Virus record (IMG/VR): IMGVR_UViG_3300049460_000147
Span: 1-46,153 of that record
Strand: one strand, 5' to 3'
Source: a virus
Length of the DNA stretch: 46,153 nucleotides
Shown here: piece after piece, positions 28,252-36,041 of the stretch
Layout of the letters: every line of letters starts with the position of its first letter
How positions within the stretch are numbered: the stretch's first letter is position 1
Made by a program: the position numbers and the translations under genes
Notes under the pieces: generated by a model
Told to the model about the DNA's origin: nothing
The model's database searches: none
The model's input: only the letters and a program-made list of their open reading frames with translations

Positions 28252-29487
28252 TTCGGCATCCACCTTGGATAGCCATTCGCGTCGCTCGTTGTCGTAGCGG
28301 TGCCTGTTATATACGCCGGCGACCCCGCCGAGCACGTGCCCAATGATCGCCTCTGCGACTTCATGCGGGCATCCCAATCTAGCCAGCATCGTCCGGATCG
28401 TCCGGCGTAGGTCGTGAAGCGCCCAGTGCGTCACGGTGAGCGTCGGTGCGCCATAGGCATGCTTGACGTTGCTGTACGGCTGGCATCGGTAAATCATCTC
28501 CTGGACGGTTTTCTGGATCGTATGCGATTTGACCCGCTTCGCCGGGAATAGATAGCCCGAGCCGAGTTCATCCCGACGCCGCTGGACAATCTCCAGCGCA
28601 CGTCCGACCAGGGGCACGCGATGATCGGTCGCGCTCTCGACGTTGGCGTTCTTCGTCTTCGCCTTTGGGATCGTCCACCAGACGCCATCGCGCTCTTTGG
28701 TGATCTCTGACCCTTCCATCGCCATGATTTCAGCGCCGCGCGTGCCCGTCCACAGGTAGAGCGTCACGGCATCCTGAAGCAGGGTAGGGGACAGCGGAAG
28801 CCACGCTAGCAGTTCGGCGAGTTCATCATCGCTGAGAACGCGCTTGTCCTTGGTGCGCTCCCCGGCGCGGAGTCTGCCGGTCGTCTTCAAGCGGCCTTGC
28901 ATGATCTGCCGCCACCAGTTCGGAGTCGAGCTGGGAAGCTTTTCGGCGTCCATGGCGTATTCCCACGCCGCGCCCATTTCACTCCGGAGTCGGCCAGCCA
29001 TGGTGGGGGCTGTCTTGCCCTTGTCGTCGATCAGCTTGAACGCCTGTTGTCGGGTGATGGATTCGGGAGCAAGGTCGGCGATTGGCTTGATGCCGGCGCG
29101 GATCAGGCGTATGGCGTTTGCGCTGGCGGTCGCGCCGCGGTGACGCTCGATATGACCGGCGATGTAGTCCTCGCACAGCGTCCGGACGTTGTAGGGCTGC
29201 CTTACCTCAGATTCGCCCTGTCTTTTCCTACGCTTTTCGGCGGAAATATCTACGCCGGCGCTGCGGGTTGTTCTCGCAGATTCCCACGCCGCGATCGCAG
29301 AGGCGTAGGTCATCGCCGGCCACTCGCCGAGTTTCGTTTGCTTCATGCGCCCGTCAATGGGCGACTTGTAGCGGTACGTCCAGCTTCGTTTTGCGGTCGT
29401 TGCCTCGATTCGGAGGCCGGGGAAACCGTCAATGCTGACGTGGGTTCCCGGAGCCATGAGCTTTATTTTTCGGGCGTCGAAGGCCAT
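28216..29487 (-). CDS. int: Tyrosine integrase
   Basis: A 423-residue integrase of the P4/DUF4102 type. The N-terminal arm-binding domain begins MAFDARKIKLMAPGTHVSID with YRYKSPIDGRMKQTKLGEWP. The catalytic domain has Arg in WTGTRGAEIMAM, Lys in PKAKTKN, the HxxR box in HDLRRTIRTML, His in IIGHVLGG and the nucleophile Tyr in VYNRHRYDNER. It recombines attP with a host attB. A cluster of repeated heptamers lies directly upstream. Confidence 0.92.
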   Translation of the reverse strand: MAFDARKIKLMAPGTHVSIDGFPGLRIEATTAKRSWTYRYKSPIDGRMKQTKLGEWPAMTYASAIAAWESARTTRSAGVDISAEKRRKRQGESEVRQPYNVRTLCEDYIAGHIERHRGATASANAIRLIRAGIKPIADLAPESITRQQAFKLIDDKGKTAPTMAGRLRSEMGAAWEYAMDAEKLPSSTPNWWRQIMQGRLKTTGRLRAGERTKDKRVLSDDELAELLAWLPLSPTLLQDAVTLYLWTGTRGAEIMAMEGSEITKERDGVWWTIPKAKTKNANVESATDHRVPLVGRALEIVQRRRDELGSGYLFPAKRVKSHTIQKTVQEMIYRCQPYSNVKHAYGAPTLTVTHWALHDLRRTIRTMLARLGCPHEVAEAIIGHVLGGVAGVYNRHRYDNERREWLSKVDAELCRLAGRREHG

Positions 29488-29837
29488 CGGCGTAGGTTTG
29501 GCGTAGGGAAAGCGGAAATCCTACGCTGCCGCATAACCTTTGTCGATGGATCATGATCTGACATGAGCCGATATAATTTTGAGGTAGAATGACATGCAGC
29601 CGCTACAGAAAAGGCTCTCAGGACGAAAATCCAATGCTGGCGTAGGTTTGCGGGGCAACCAAAAAACCACGCCGTAATTTGATGATGAAATGACTGAAGC
29701 CTTTTCTGGTGCGGCTCTGTGGTGAAACCTACGCTCTAACCTACGCCGCGTAGGCGAACCGCAGCGAGCGGGACAAAGGGGTGTTCGCGCGCCCCGATGT
29801 CCCTTACCACAACCGATCCTTATTGGAGAATCGGCAG
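29488..29837. other. Probable attP region
   Basis: A 350-base gap between the integrase start and an HNH gene. It has seven copies of GCGTAGG/CCTACGC: direct at 29490, 29501, 29640 and 29748, inverse at 29520, 29728 and 29740. The last two form a perfect palindrome. An 11-base inverted repeat CAGAAAAGGCT (29606-29616) / AGCCTTTTCTG (29698-29708) lies between them. This arrangement fits integrase arm sites around a core. The core sequence itself cannot be identified without a host attB. Confidence 0.6.
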
Positions 29838-30557
29838 ATGGCTGACGCCAATCATATCGCATTGACCAGCGAGACCGCTCTGCGCCGCTGCTATAAGTGT
29901 TGCACAAGCAAACCGATCATTGATTTTTCAGTATGCAATGGCAAGCCGACAACCCTATGCAAGCCATGCAAGAGGGTGCAGGGCCGGGAATATAGCGCCA
30001 GGAACCGCGAAAAAATACGGGAGCAGCGCAAATCAAGGTGGCTAGATAAGAAGGCGGCCGCCGTACCGAAGCGACCGTTGACGCTTGACCGGTTGAAGGA
30101 ACTGATGAGCTACGATCCGGAAACCGGCGCCTTTACCGTCGTCGCTACAAGATTTGGACCGCGCAGCAAGGGAGATTCTGTTGGCCATCCAAACGGGAAA
30201 GGATACCTTGCGACGATTATCGACGATCATTCAATTCTGCTGCATCGCCTCGCATGGTTCTATGTTCATGGCAAATGGCCCGATTTCCATATCGACCATA
30301 TTGACGGGAACAAGTCCAACAACGGGATTTCTAACCTAAGAGACGTGCCAGCGTCTATTAATCTACAGAATCAGAGGCGCGCCCACAAAGGGAACAAGAG
30401 TGGTTTCCTTGGGGTGACTGTGCACTACGGTAAATTTGTCGCTCAAATACGGGTGGAGAATAAGGTGATTAATCTAGGGCGATACCCGACCCCGGAGTTA
30501 GCGCACGAAGCCTACTTGGATGCCAAACGTAAAATGCACGAAGGCAATACACTATGA
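29838..30557 (+). CDS. HNH endonuclease with zinc finger and AP2 domain
   Basis: A 239-residue nuclease. The N-terminal zinc part is CYKCCTSKPIIDFS and LCKPCKRVQGREY. The HNH core has LHRLAWFYVHGKWPDFHIDH, IDGNKSNNGISNLRDV and NLQNQ. The C-terminal AP2-like domain is GFLGVTVHYGKFVAQIRV ... GRYPTPELAHEAYLDAKRK. Homing-type nucleases of this form spread between phages. It lies at the attachment region, with lower GC than its neighbours, suggesting recent entry. Confidence 0.82.
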   Translation: MADANHIALTSETALRRCYKCCTSKPIIDFSVCNGKPTTLCKPCKRVQGREYSARNREKIREQRKSRWLDKKAAAVPKRPLTLDRLKELMSYDPETGAFTVVATRFGPRSKGDSVGHPNGKGYLATIIDDHSILLHRLAWFYVHGKWPDFHIDHIDGNKSNNGISNLRDVPASINLQNQRRAHKGNKSGFLGVTVHYGKFVAQIRVENKVINLGRYPTPELAHEAYLDAKRKMHEGNTL

Positions 30558-30619
30558 CTGGCTGCCCGGCGGATGACGTCTGGGCGAAACTGGCCTATGT
30601 GTTCGCATCGCGGAAATGA
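30554..30619 (+). CDS. Possible coupling peptide (21 aa)
   Basis: A 21-codon frame (MTGCPADDVWAKLAYVFASR) that starts on the HNH stop (ATGA) and stops on the ligase ATG (ATGA). It may be a remnant of the gene that stood before the HNH insertion, or a coupling leader. Confidence 0.3.
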   Translation: MTGCPADDVWAKLAYVFASRK

Positions 30620-31245
30620 TCGAAGCGACGGATTTGATGCACGCGACGCTTCAGAAGCGTCCGTTTTCAAGTGCCGACTGGCTGTTCGAATGGAAGTACG
30701 ACGGGTTCCGCTGTCTCGTGCGCAAGCAGGGCGATCAGGTCGATTTGATCAGCCGCGAGGGCAAGCCGTTCAACCTATCGTTTCCCGATGTCGTGAAGGC
30801 TGTTTCTGCGGTGCCAGGCGATTTCGTGTGGGATTCGGAGCTAGCCATAGGCAGTGGCCGCGGTGCCGTCGAGTTCGCCAGTCTCCAGCAGCGTGCCCGA
30901 ACCGTATCGCCTAGAAGCGTCCCCGCCGCCGTCAGGAATTGCCCTGCGCGACTGTACGTCTTCGACATGCTCAAGCAGGGAAGGCAGGACATACGCGATC
31001 GGCTATTGGTCGAGCGCAAGGCGGCGCTGCGTGATACCTTCGACGACACGCCGACGCTGGTCTATGTGACGGATGTTGAGACGGTTGGTGAGCTCGTTTT
31101 CGAGCAGGTGACGAAGCACGACTTCGAAGGGATGGTCTGCAAGCGGAAGGATTCGCTCTACGTGCGCGGTCGGTCGCTGCAGTGGATAAAGGTCAAGAAT
31201 CCGGGGTATAGCAGACCGGCTGCGTTGGGGTTTGGAAGAAAATAG
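30616..31245 (+). CDS. Minimal ATP-dependent DNA ligase (adenylation domain)
   Basis: A 209-residue nucleotidyltransferase domain of the ATP-ligase family. Motif I is FEWKYDGFR with the adenylated Lys; motif III is RLYVFDML; motif IV FEGMVCKR; motif V WIKVKNPGY. ISREGKPFN and WDSEL are also typical. The protein ends after motif V, so the usual OB-fold domain and motif VI are missing. It may work with another protein, have reduced activity, or use the bare domain. It lies in the accessory region after the HNH gene. Confidence 0.82.
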   Translation: MIEATDLMHATLQKRPFSSADWLFEWKYDGFRCLVRKQGDQVDLISREGKPFNLSFPDVVKAVSAVPGDFVWDSELAIGSGRGAVEFASLQQRARTVSPRSVPAAVRNCPARLYVFDMLKQGRQDIRDRLLVERKAALRDTFDDTPTLVYVTDVETVGELVFEQVTKHDFEGMVCKRKDSLYVRGRSLQWIKVKNPGYSRPAALGFGRK

Positions 31246-31253
31246 GAGAAGCG

Positions 31254-31709
31254 ATGAACGAAGCAGCAACAAAGGCTGGCGAGTATCACCTGTTCTTCTG
31301 GGGTAGCGTCAACAACGATGGGCTGGCAACGGCGAAGTTTGGCCCAGATCGAGATTACTGGTTTGCGGCGCCCGAGCAACGCGCCATATTCAAGGCCAAC
31401 GTTTCACTGTTCGCCAAAGCAGCCGGCCAGATCGTCTGCTTCGCCGAGCACGATGGCCCGATGGCCCTGAAGCGCACCATAGCCAAAATGACGATGGTTC
31501 ACGACGGCAAGCGCTACCCATATGAATATGACTTCGGATATGGCCACGATGCGGATGGGGCTGACTTCATGTTTCACGAAGGCAACTATGCATGCGACTG
31601 CAACTTGAGCATGTTCCTTCAGCAGACATATCCAGATGCGGGGATTGCCGAACTTGAATGCGGAGACTCGATCGACATCGAGGACTTCGAGATTGAGTAT
31701 CGGGACTAA
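31254..31709 (+). CDS. Hypothetical protein (151 aa)
   Basis: A 151-residue acidic, aromatic-rich protein (EYHLFFWGSVNNDGLATAKF...). It ends IDIEDFEIEYRD, an acidic DFE motif like that at the C-terminus of the DUF2528 protein. AGGAGAAG precedes the ATG. No family recognised. Confidence 0.6.
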   Translation: MNEAATKAGEYHLFFWGSVNNDGLATAKFGPDRDYWFAAPEQRAIFKANVSLFAKAAGQIVCFAEHDGPMALKRTIAKMTMVHDGKRYPYEYDFGYGHDADGADFMFHEGNYACDCNLSMFLQQTYPDAGIAELECGDSIDIEDFEIEYRD

Positions 31710-31718
31710 GGAGAAACG

Positions 31719-32063
31719 ATGAGCAACGACAGGGAGTTGTTGGAGTTGGCGGCGAAGGCTGCGGGGGTTGTCGGCAACCGGGATTCAGACGGCGGCTACG
31801 TCTATATGGCCGGCAGCGGTCCGAGTCTGCACGTGGTGAAGTGGCATCCATTGAAGGATGATGAAGATGCTTTCCGCCTAGCCGTGAAGCTCGACATCAG
31901 CCTACGGCAGCAGTTCGCGATGGTGGTTGCCGAGTACCCATGCGTCGATGCGGAGTTCAACGAGCGGAACACGATCTGCGAGGGCGTCCTTGACGATCAC
32001 TGCGCATCGTCGCGCCGGGTGATCGTGCGTGCCGCCGCCGCGATGGCGAAGACAACCGCTTGA
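31719..32063 (+). CDS. Hypothetical protein (114 aa)
   Basis: A 114-residue protein (MSNDRELLELAAKAAGVVGN...) with a DDEDAFRLAVKLDISLR segment, a form common in phage hypothetical proteins. AAGGAG precedes the ATG. Function unknown. Confidence 0.65.
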   Translation: MSNDRELLELAAKAAGVVGNRDSDGGYVYMAGSGPSLHVVKWHPLKDDEDAFRLAVKLDISLRQQFAMVVAEYPCVDAEFNERNTICEGVLDDHCASSRRVIVRAAAAMAKTTA

Positions 32064-32103
32064 CCGATTTCGAGCGGGATTGATGGATTTCGAGGGAGGA
32101 AGT

Positions 32104-32406
32104 GTGAAGGTATCGGAACTGGAAGGCGCGTTGTTGGACTACTGGGTGGCGAGGGCTGAAGGATTCACGAACACGTTCGAAGCGTTCAAAGATTCGCCGA
32201 CGCCGTATTCGTCGAAATGGGAATATGGCGGCCTGATCATTGAACGAGAACGCATCGACATCAACACAACAGTCGACGGATGGGGGGCATACTGCGACAT
32301 CAATACTCGCATGCCTGGATCGACAGCATTGGAAGCTGCAATGCGTGCCTACGTGGCTTGGAAGTTTGATGATGAAGTAGAAGGCGCGCCGCACGAAGCG
32401 GGCTGA
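32104..32406 (+). CDS. DUF2591 family protein
   Basis: A 100-residue protein with the DUF2591 pattern: MKVSELEGALLDYWVARAEG, SSKWEYGGLIIERERI and ALEAAMRAYVAWKFDDEVE. It begins at a GTG after GGGAGGAA, not at the upstream ATGs. The family is phage- and prophage-linked and has no known function. Confidence 0.75.
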   Translation: MKVSELEGALLDYWVARAEGFTNTFEAFKDSPTPYSSKWEYGGLIIERERIDINTTVDGWGAYCDINTRMPGSTALEAAMRAYVAWKFDDEVEGAPHEAG

Positions 32407-32443
32407 TTGATGCGCTGCCGAGTGGCAGGCTGGAGGATGGATT

Positions 32444-32632
32444 ATGAGGATTTCAATGGCGACTTACGCTCCGCCACCGCCGACGCGGATCGGCGATGAG
32501 GAGGTTATCGAGGCATGGGCGACTGGTCGGTATCGTTTCTACCAGTCGGCACCCGTCTGCATCCCGGTCACGCAGTTCCAGTACTGGATGCGTACGCAGA
32601 GCGGAGAAGGATTTGTGTGGCTGTCTGAGTGA
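32444..32632 (+). CDS. Small hypothetical protein (62 aa)
   Basis: A 62-residue protein (MRISMATYAPPPPTRIGDEE...) rich in Tyr and Trp. GGAGG lies before the first ATG; a second ATG 12 bases later is possible. Family unknown. Confidence 0.5.
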   Translation: MRISMATYAPPPPTRIGDEEVIEAWATGRYRFYQSAPVCIPVTQFQYWMRTQSGEGFVWLSE

Positions 32633-32681
32633 TCCAAAACCTGCGGGCAATGGATTTGCGCTCAAGGGCGCGGGAGGAAGG

Positions 32682-32843
32682 ATGACGTTAAAGCGCGCAA
32701 TAAAGACGACTTACGCGGGCATCGGACTATCGGCTATGACGTTGCTTGCCATAAAGGAGCCAGCGTTGCTGGGCATTCTTGTTGCGGGTACGGTCTCGTT
32801 CCTGCTGCTGATCGTCTTTGGACTTTGGGTGACAGAGGATTGA
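32682..32843 (+). CDS. Small membrane protein (53 aa)
   Basis: Two hydrophobic stretches (TYAGIGLSAMTLLAI and ALLGILVAGTVSFLLLIVFGLWV) predict two membrane passes with a basic N-terminus. GGGAGGAAGG precedes the ATG. No family recognised. Confidence 0.55.
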   Translation: MTLKRAIKTTYAGIGLSAMTLLAIKEPALLGILVAGTVSFLLLIVFGLWVTED

Positions 32844-32963
32844 TCGTCGCCAATGGCGAGAGGGAGGGGTGCGGCCAATGCCGGATCGCTGTTTATGGCG
32901 ATTAGAGCGGTGTAACGGTGGGTTTATGAATAATGCAGCCGAACAACACACAAGGACAACGCT

Positions 32964-33428
32964 ATGGGTTACACGTTCAGGGTCGGCAACGCTGTGCCGT
33001 CGCACAACAAGGATGACTTTCCGTATCTGAGCGCACGATGGGAAGTCGAGGGCGCAACGAGCGACGAAGCGCCGGTCTTCGAAGGCGACGAAATGACCGG
33101 CAACACTAACGAGCGGTCGCCGTCTTATACGGTATGGAGCGACTTCTGCAAGGCAACCGGCCTGTACGAATTCTTCTACGATGAGCGCGGGCACCTGCAT
33201 GCTAGTCATCCAGGATGTGTCGGCATCACAAAGGAAGACGCCAATTTCGTGACAGCAGCGCTTAACCGCTACCGAGCGAAATCGACGCTTCCGCCTGGTT
33301 TCGAGAAGGAATGGGATTATGCCGGGCCAGCCAACTTCGACTACAACTTGGCGCGCCTCATGTGGCTCGAATATTGGATGCAGTGGGCGGTGAATAACTG
33401 CGAGACGCCAGCCATCCAGAACACCTGA
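32964..33428 (+). CDS. Hypothetical protein (154 aa)
   Basis: A 154-residue protein (MGYTFRVGNAVPSHNKDDFP...) with a conserved-looking core YTVWSDFCKATGLYEFFYDE and DANFVTAALNRYRAK. It reads as a small alpha/beta protein. AAGGACAAC before the ATG is a fair ribosome site. It is the last plus-strand gene before the late operon and is followed by a terminator. Confidence 0.65.
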   Translation: MGYTFRVGNAVPSHNKDDFPYLSARWEVEGATSDEAPVFEGDEMTGNTNERSPSYTVWSDFCKATGLYEFFYDERGHLHASHPGCVGITKEDANFVTAALNRYRAKSTLPPGFEKEWDYAGPANFDYNLARLMWLEYWMQWAVNNCETPAIQNT

Positions 33429-33429
33429 C

Positions 33430-33476
33430 ACAGTCCGTGGGCTGTTAAACGCGAATACAACCCACAGACTGTTTTA
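33430..33476 (+). terminator. Terminator at the convergent junction
   Basis: ACAGTCCGTGGG (33430-33441) pairs with CCCACAGACTGT (33461-33472) at 11 of 12 positions, followed by a short T-run (TTTTA including the last stem base). It separates the plus-strand accessory genes from the end of the late operon. Confidence 0.65.
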
Positions 33477-34055
33477 TGCCAGCGCCTCAATCACCCGGGC
33501 GATAGCATGATCCCGCACATTGCCAAGCGGCAAGTCTGGCTTTCCAATGTGCGTCAGATAGGCTGCGTGATACCAGCCAAGCGGAACGTCAGGCACGATA
33601 TCGTTGCCGTTCTTGTACAGATGAACCGGCACCCGGGCGAGCAGCGTCCGCACGCCGAGATCGGGACTCACGCGCGGCGGTTCGAAGCCGTACGCGGCAA
33701 CCGGAGGGTTTCCCGATGCAGTCATCTCGACTGCGGCTGCGATTGCGATGGCCGCGCCAAGAGAGTGACCGACAAGCGTTACCGGTTGCCCCTTGATCGC
33801 GGCGAGAACCGGAATGGAGATAGCCTGCCACGCTTGCCAGAATCCTCGATGAAACTTGCCAGCACCAGGCACCGACACAGGCATGACGTCTAAGTCGGCA
33901 CCCCAGCAATCGAGGTTGTCCGTGCCCGGGAAGGCAATGACCAGCCCCGCCGCAGTGTGCCGCACGATGGCCCGGGAAGCGCTGTCCTCGTCGCCGATGT
34001 CTGGCTTCGCGCTGTACGCTTCTTGGGCCAGCAGAGCGTAGTCGCGGGGGCTCAT
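33474..34055 (-). CDS. Class 3 lipase-like alpha/beta hydrolase
   Basis: A 193-residue hydrolase: IAFPGTDNLDCWGADLDVMP (oxyanion-loop region), LVGHSLGAAIAIAAA (nucleophile elbow with Ser in GHSLG), an Asp in NGNDIVPDVP and a His near YHAAYLTHIG. No signal peptide is seen. It is the last gene of the leftward late operon, after three lipoproteins and a holin-like gene. It may therefore act on the envelope during lysis or be part of the virion; both are inferences. The ATG at 34055 follows the previous stop closely. Confidence 0.8.
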   Translation of the reverse strand: MSPRDYALLAQEAYSAKPDIGDEDSASRAIVRHTAAGLVIAFPGTDNLDCWGADLDVMPVSVPGAGKFHRGFWQAWQAISIPVLAAIKGQPVTLVGHSLGAAIAIAAAVEMTASGNPPVAAYGFEPPRVSPDLGVRTLLARVPVHLYKNGNDIVPDVPLGWYHAAYLTHIGKPDLPLGNVRDHAIARVIEALA

Positions 34056-34056
34056 C

Positions 34057-34515
34057 TTACTGGCTCGCCGCGACAGGAGCCGAAGCGGCTTGTGATGCAG
34101 CAGCATTCTGAACCGCCGTCACCGTCCCAACGCCAAGCTCAGCCAGAAGGATCGCGCCTTGAATCTGCGCCTTCTTGTTCTGGTCGAGCACCGCATCAGG
34201 AGCCGCACCGACGATCGCGCTGACAGCCGGGAACACCGTCGCAACGAACTTGGCGGGCGTATCCGTCGAGATGGTCGCTCCGGCAGCGCACGATGCATCG
34301 GCGATCGGCTTGGCGTCGGCGATCTTCGATTGCGCGTCTGCCGGGATGAGCGCGGTCAAAGTCGGGGCGAGCGCGAATGCTTGTTGCACAGACGGGCAGA
34401 CCGCAGCGACAAACTGGGCGGGCGTGAGTTTGACGACAGGTGCCGAGCCATTGCAAGCGGCGAGAGCGATAGACGCGACAAGTCCTGCCGCGACAGCAGC
34501 ATATTTGCGAAGCAT
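34057..34515 (-). CDS. Phage lipoprotein (152 aa)
   Basis: A signal peptide with lipobox (AAGLVASIALAAC, Cys at residue 21) followed by an Ala/Val-rich helical domain with a second Cys pair (VCPSV; DASCAAG). Predicted to be lipidated and membrane-bound. It lies two bases from the lipase gene. Role unknown; lysis or host-envelope change is possible. Confidence 0.7.
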   Translation of the reverse strand: MLRKYAAVAAGLVASIALAACNGSAPVVKLTPAQFVAAVCPSVQQAFALAPTLTALIPADAQSKIADAKPIADASCAAGATISTDTPAKFVATVFPAVSAIVGAAPDAVLDQNKKAQIQGAILLAELGVGTVTAVQNAAASQAASAPVAASQ

Positions 34516-34525
34516 GGTTTTTCCT

Positions 34526-34840
34526 TTATGGGGCGAGCTTGATTGCGGCAGCAGCAGCGCTTGAGACGGCGCCAGCTATGGCCGTGGTGGCTTGGGACTG
34601 AGCGGTGATAGGTGCGGTAGCGCCGACGCCGAGTTCGGAGAAGTGAACGGTGATCGTGTTGCCGGGAGTCATCGAAAGATCGAACGTCAGCGAACTGATG
34701 TCCTTTCCGTTTTGGGCTGACGCACGGCAGCACACCATCTGCTTCAGGTCGGGCTGGTAGAACGGTTCGACGCTATACGTCGCGGTCCCCGCACACCCAG
34801 CCAGCGCGCAGCAGAGCAGGGCGACGGCGAGCTTATTCAT
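34526..34840 (-). CDS. Phage lipoprotein (104 aa)
   Basis: Lipobox near the start (ALLCCALAGC, mature Cys about residue 16). The mature part has YSVEPFYQPDLKQMVCC and a Ser/Ala-rich C-terminus (AIAGAVSSAAAAAIK). A small outer- or inner-membrane lipoprotein is likely. It belongs to the run of three lipoprotein genes. Confidence 0.7.
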   Translation of the reverse strand: MNKLAVALLCCALAGCAGTATYSVEPFYQPDLKQMVCCRASAQNGKDISSLTFDLSMTPGNTITVHFSELGVGATAPITAQSQATTAIAGAVSSAAAAAIKLAP

Positions 34841-34844
34841 TCGG

Positions 34845-34961
34845 CTATTCGGTGTAGAAGTGAACCGGCACGATGCGACAGTTCATGACGCCTGCACTAC
34901 CAGTGCAAACAGAGACGCAGCCGGAAAGAAGCAGGGCGGCGATGAGGGTTAGGCGGATCAT
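34845..34961 (-). CDS. Very small lipoprotein (38 aa), o-spanin-like
   Basis: A 38-residue frame with signal and lipobox (LIAALLLSGC, Cys at 15), then a short tail with three more Cys. The ATG overlaps the stop of the holin-like gene (ATGA). Size and position recall Rz1-type outer-membrane spanins, which fuse membranes at the end of lysis, but an Rz partner is not evident. Confidence 0.55.
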   Translation of the reverse strand: MIRLTLIAALLLSGCVSVCTGSAGVMNCRIVPVHFYTE

Positions 34962-35167
34962 TGCGGAGTGGCTGGTGCAGCCTTGGCGGAACGCGATGCG
35001 AACCAGTTGTAGCCAGCATGCAGAACCAGAACGATGCCGCCAGCGATCAGGGCAGACAGATTAGACGGCGCTGCGCCGTGGAAGCCACTAAGCGCCCAGT
35101 TGACGGTTGGAACGAGATCAGCCGCACCGATGGTCAGGCCAGATGTGACTAGGGGATTGCTGTTCAT
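34958..35167 (-). CDS. Holin-like membrane protein (69 aa)
   Basis: A 69-residue protein with one clear membrane helix (SALIAGGIVLVLHAGYNWF) and a weaker N-terminal one, and a short basic tail. In its setting (next to small lipoproteins in the late operon) a holin or similar lysis role is likely. ATGA overlaps on both sides. Confidence 0.55.
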   Translation of the reverse strand: MNSNPLVTSGLTIGAADLVPTVNWALSGFHGAAPSNLSALIAGGIVLVLHAGYNWFASRSAKAAPATPQ

Positions 35168-35661
35168 AGATGCTCCGGATCGTGGTGAATGACTTCATCG
35201 GGCGTGAATTGCTCGCCGTCTGCCAGATACCGCTGCATGATCCAAAGGCTGAACGGAATCGTATGGATGCCCGTGCCTTTCGCGGTATGGTGGGTTTTGC
35301 AAAGCAGGACGCCTTGCGCTTCCATGTTGTCGACGAACGAGTAGGGATTCGTTTCGTCGAACTGAGACCAGTCCCAGTGAGGAAAATCGGCCTTGATGCG
35401 GTCCCATCGCAACTTGCCTTCGGCGAAGCTTCTCTCGACGCCGAAGTGATGGGCTTCCAATGGCGCGCCGAGTTCGTCTTCCGCCTGACCGCAAATCCAG
35501 CAGCAACCAGGCTGATCGCGTGGCAGGGTGAATGCGGGCTCGACCTTGCCGAAGAGGGCTTGCTTCGTGCGGCGAAACAACGGAGTCGTCACGCGATCGG
35601 CATGCGCCGGTGTGAGGACGTCCACCGCGAGCGTTTCACGGAGTTCGTGTGCTTGGGTCAT
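35164..35661 (-). CDS. HNH-like zinc protein (165 aa)
   Basis: A 165-residue protein with CCWICGQ, PLEAHHFGVE and LLCKTHHTAK, a Cys/His order like zinc-bound HNH folds. The rest is Trp/Asp-rich (FPHWDWSQFDETNPYSFVDN). Whether it cuts DNA is unknown; no clear catalytic Asn is seen. It lies among late structural and lysis genes. Confidence 0.6.
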   Translation of the reverse strand: MTQAHELRETLAVDVLTPAHADRVTTPLFRRTKQALFGKVEPAFTLPRDQPGCCWICGQAEDELGAPLEAHHFGVERSFAEGKLRWDRIKADFPHWDWSQFDETNPYSFVDNMEAQGVLLCKTHHTAKGTGIHTIPFSLWIMQRYLADGEQFTPDEVIHHDPEHL

Positions 35662-35664
35662 AGG

Positions 35665-36003
35665 TCAACGTGAAACGCATTGAACGGACAGCGATCTGCA
35701 ATCCGTGCGGGGAGGGGTGGAGTTGGTGGTGAAGGTGAAGGTCACGTTGTATGTCGTGTTCGCGACCCCGCCCGACAGCCAGGCGATGAGCAGTGCACCG
35801 GCGACGCCACTCGCATTCGCGCTGATGCTCGAGCTATTCACGGTCAGACCGGAGTCGGCCGCCACGGTGAGCGACACGACTTGCTCGCCAGGTGCGAGCC
35901 ATGGCTGATAGATCTGCGTGACTGGGGCGCTGAGATCAAAGCCGTAGTCGAGAACTGCGCTTACGCGTTTTTCAATCGTCGGCGTGATTACTGGGACCGC
36001 CAT
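35665..36003 (-). CDS. Fibre-tail adaptor-like structural protein
   Basis: A 112-residue beta-rich protein: YGFDLSAPVTQIYQPWLAPG, VSLTVAADSGLTVNSSS and IAWLSGGVANTTYNVTFTFT, ending DCRSLSVQCV. The D-(W/Y)-S/x ... WLSGG ... TYNVT pattern matches small adaptor proteins that link fibres to the tail. It follows the glycine-rich fibre gene after a terminator. Confidence 0.65.
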   Translation of the reverse strand: MAVPVITPTIEKRVSAVLDYGFDLSAPVTQIYQPWLAPGEQVVSLTVAADSGLTVNSSSISANASGVAGALLIAWLSGGVANTTYNVTFTFTTNSTPPRTDCRSLSVQCVSR

Positions 36004-36013
36004 GGGCCCTCCA

Positions 36014-36041
36014 GAAAAGAAAAACCCCGCACTTGGCGGGG
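36014..36041 (-). terminator. Intrinsic terminator after the glycine-rich fibre gene
   Basis: On the minus strand CCCCGC - CAAGT - GCGGGG followed by TTTTTCTTTTC. It abuts the TAG stop of the fibre gene and would limit transcription of the lysis/lipoprotein genes unless polymerase is modified. Confidence 0.8.

Noticed and set aside
29551-29907. 118-codon minus-strand frame upstream of the integrase
   Set aside because: It covers the repeat-rich probable attP and part of the HNH gene, and has no family features.
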